From an uncultured Parabacteroides sp. (GTDB lineage: Bacteria > Bacteroidota > Bacteroidia > Bacteroidales > Tannerellaceae): DNA of 14,689 nucleotides. The stretch is from NCBI GenBank assembly GCA_900547435.1, contig URGO01000078.1:1-14689 (forward strand), in the 5' to 3' direction. The position numbers were made by a program, and so were the translations under genes. Below the pieces are notes generated by a model, which saw only the letters and a list, made by a program, of their open reading frames with translations, did no database searches and was not told the DNA's origin. Below are positions 14,063-14,689 of this stretch, in pieces; within the stretch, counting starts at the first letter, position 1, and every line of letters starts with the position of its first letter.

Positions 14063-14419
14063 TTATCTTCTAAATCCCGGCATCATCGGAAATCTCTTAC
14101 CGCCCGCTTTTGCCGTTGTCAGCATCTTCATCATTTTCCGTGTCTCATCAAATTGCTTCAGCAATTTATTGACCTCCTGTATGCTTGTTCCGCTACCTTT
14201 AGCAATACGGGTACGGCGCGAACCATTCAATATCGCCGGATTGCTGCGTTCAGCCGGTGTCATTGAATAAATTATAGCCTCAATACTCTTGAAAGCATTA
14301 TCATCAATATCCACATCTTTCAGCATTTTACCGATACCCGGTATCATGGAAGCCAATTCTTTCAAATTACCCATTTTCTTTATCTGTTGGATCTGGGTCA
14401 GGAAGTCATAAAAATCAAA
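14063..14419 (-). pseudogene. ffh: ffh 3' part: SRP GTPase M domain, 5' end missing
   Basis: About 118 residues of the C-terminal M domain of Ffh, the signal recognition particle GTPase that binds 4.5S RNA and signal peptides. Visible are FDFYDFLTQIQQIKKMGNL, the loop IPGIGKML, SMTPAERSNPAI, and the RNA-binding SRRTRIAKGSGTS and VNKLLKQFDETRKMMKM. A normal Ffh has about 440 residues, so the NG GTPase domain is missing. Family similarity stops at about 14419, and an in-frame TAG (14438-14440) lies just upstream. The ATG at 14374 is an internal methionine and not the real start. As ffh is essential, a complete copy must exist elsewhere, or the contig joins two genomes here. I mark it as pseudogene only because it is broken in this sequence. 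Confidence 0.85.
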
Positions 14420-14539
14420 TAGGATAATGGCGATATTCTATAGCAAACGCCGCAACGGCATGCATATCTATTTGCTTTTTCACCTTGCTTCCTGTATAAT
14501 ATGGGACTGGAAACAATTCAATCGAAATCAGGTGAAATT
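14420..14539 (+). promoter_or_regulatory. Foreign-looking leader with sigma70 promoter
   Basis: TTGCTT (14472-14477), a 17-nt spacer and TATAAT (14495-14500) form a near-consensus sigma70/sigmaA promoter reading rightward, followed by an AGGTGA ribosome site at 14530-14535. This is the Firmicutes or proteobacterial type, unlike the TAnnTTTG box near tRNA-His. Transcription should begin near 14507, which excludes the in-frame ATG at 14501 as start. Confidence 0.7.
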
Positions 14540-14689
14540 ATGCATCATTCGGAGGCGCATTTTCAAACCTCAGAGACCTTTTTGCTCAGCGCGGTTCTCG
14601 CGCTGTCCGGCGGTTTTCAAGACGCCTATACCTACAATGTGCGTGATGAGGTTTTTTCCAATGCACAAACCGGCAACATCGTTTTAATG
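14540..14689 (+). CDS. DUF1275/YoaK-like membrane protein, 5' part only
   Basis: The first 50 codons of a gene that runs off the window. The product starts MHHSEAHFQTSETFLLSAVL and shows the N-terminal DUF1275 (YoaK family) pattern: a hydrophobic helix, then GGFQDAYTY (about 25-33), VFSNAQTGN and IVLM. In the family, GxxDAxTY and FANxQTGN are the usual signatures of this six-helix membrane protein of unknown role. It lies on the opposite strand to all other genes of the window, and is preceded by a different promoter style. The start was chosen by the Shine-Dalgarno site and promoter position. It probably belongs to a different organism or an acquired segment. Confidence 0.7.
   Translation, partial: MHHSEAHFQTSETFLLSAVLALSGGFQDAYTYNVRDEVFSNAQTGNIVLM

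Overview
The window reads as a Bacteroidales chromosome segment, Bacteroides or Parabacteroides-like (genus inferred). The reasons are the complete Bat ('aerotolerance') cluster, weak Shine-Dalgarno sites before most genes, a TTTG-N19-TAnnTTTG promoter before the tRNA gene, AT-rich intergenic repeats, and the family character of the proteins. Every gene from 74 to about 14419 lies on the minus strand. The last ~270 bases look like DNA of a different origin.

Layout, in order of transcription (right to left). The C-terminal part of ffh (SRP GTPase) ends 14 nt before folD (methylene-THF dehydrogenase/cyclohydrolase). After a gap holding a perfect 16-bp palindrome come two tandem DUF3667 paralogues, each with a zinc ribbon and membrane segments. 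The first is intact. The second is interrupted by one in-frame TAG, and its frame stays open beyond the stop. Then come tRNA-His(GTG) with a good Bacteroidetes promoter and a terminator-like hairpin, and the operon moxR - DUF58 - BatD/DUF4381-like membrane protein - batA - batB - batC - batD - batE. Last are a PAP2-family membrane phosphatase and a YcdX-like PHP metallophosphoesterase.

The Bat block probably acts as one envelope system. The MoxR AAA+ ATPase and DUF58 protein are predicted cytoplasmic chaperone/adaptor parts. BatA and BatB are membrane VWA proteins with intact MIDAS motifs. BatC and BatE carry TPRs. BatD and the DUF4381-like protein are signal-bearing beta-rich proteins with a membrane anchor. 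Gaps are 4-21 nt except for 70 nt between moxR and the DUF58 gene, which is filled by an AT-rich repeat.

Points to follow up are the break of ffh at about 14420 next to a rightward DUF1275/YoaK-like gene with a TTGCTT-N17-TATAAT promoter (contig chimera or real rearrangement), the amber codon in the second DUF3667 gene, a nested inverted repeat at 854-969, and the palindrome at 13125-13140. I found no CRISPR array, transposase, phage gene or clearly new multi-gene system; the central cluster is a known one.
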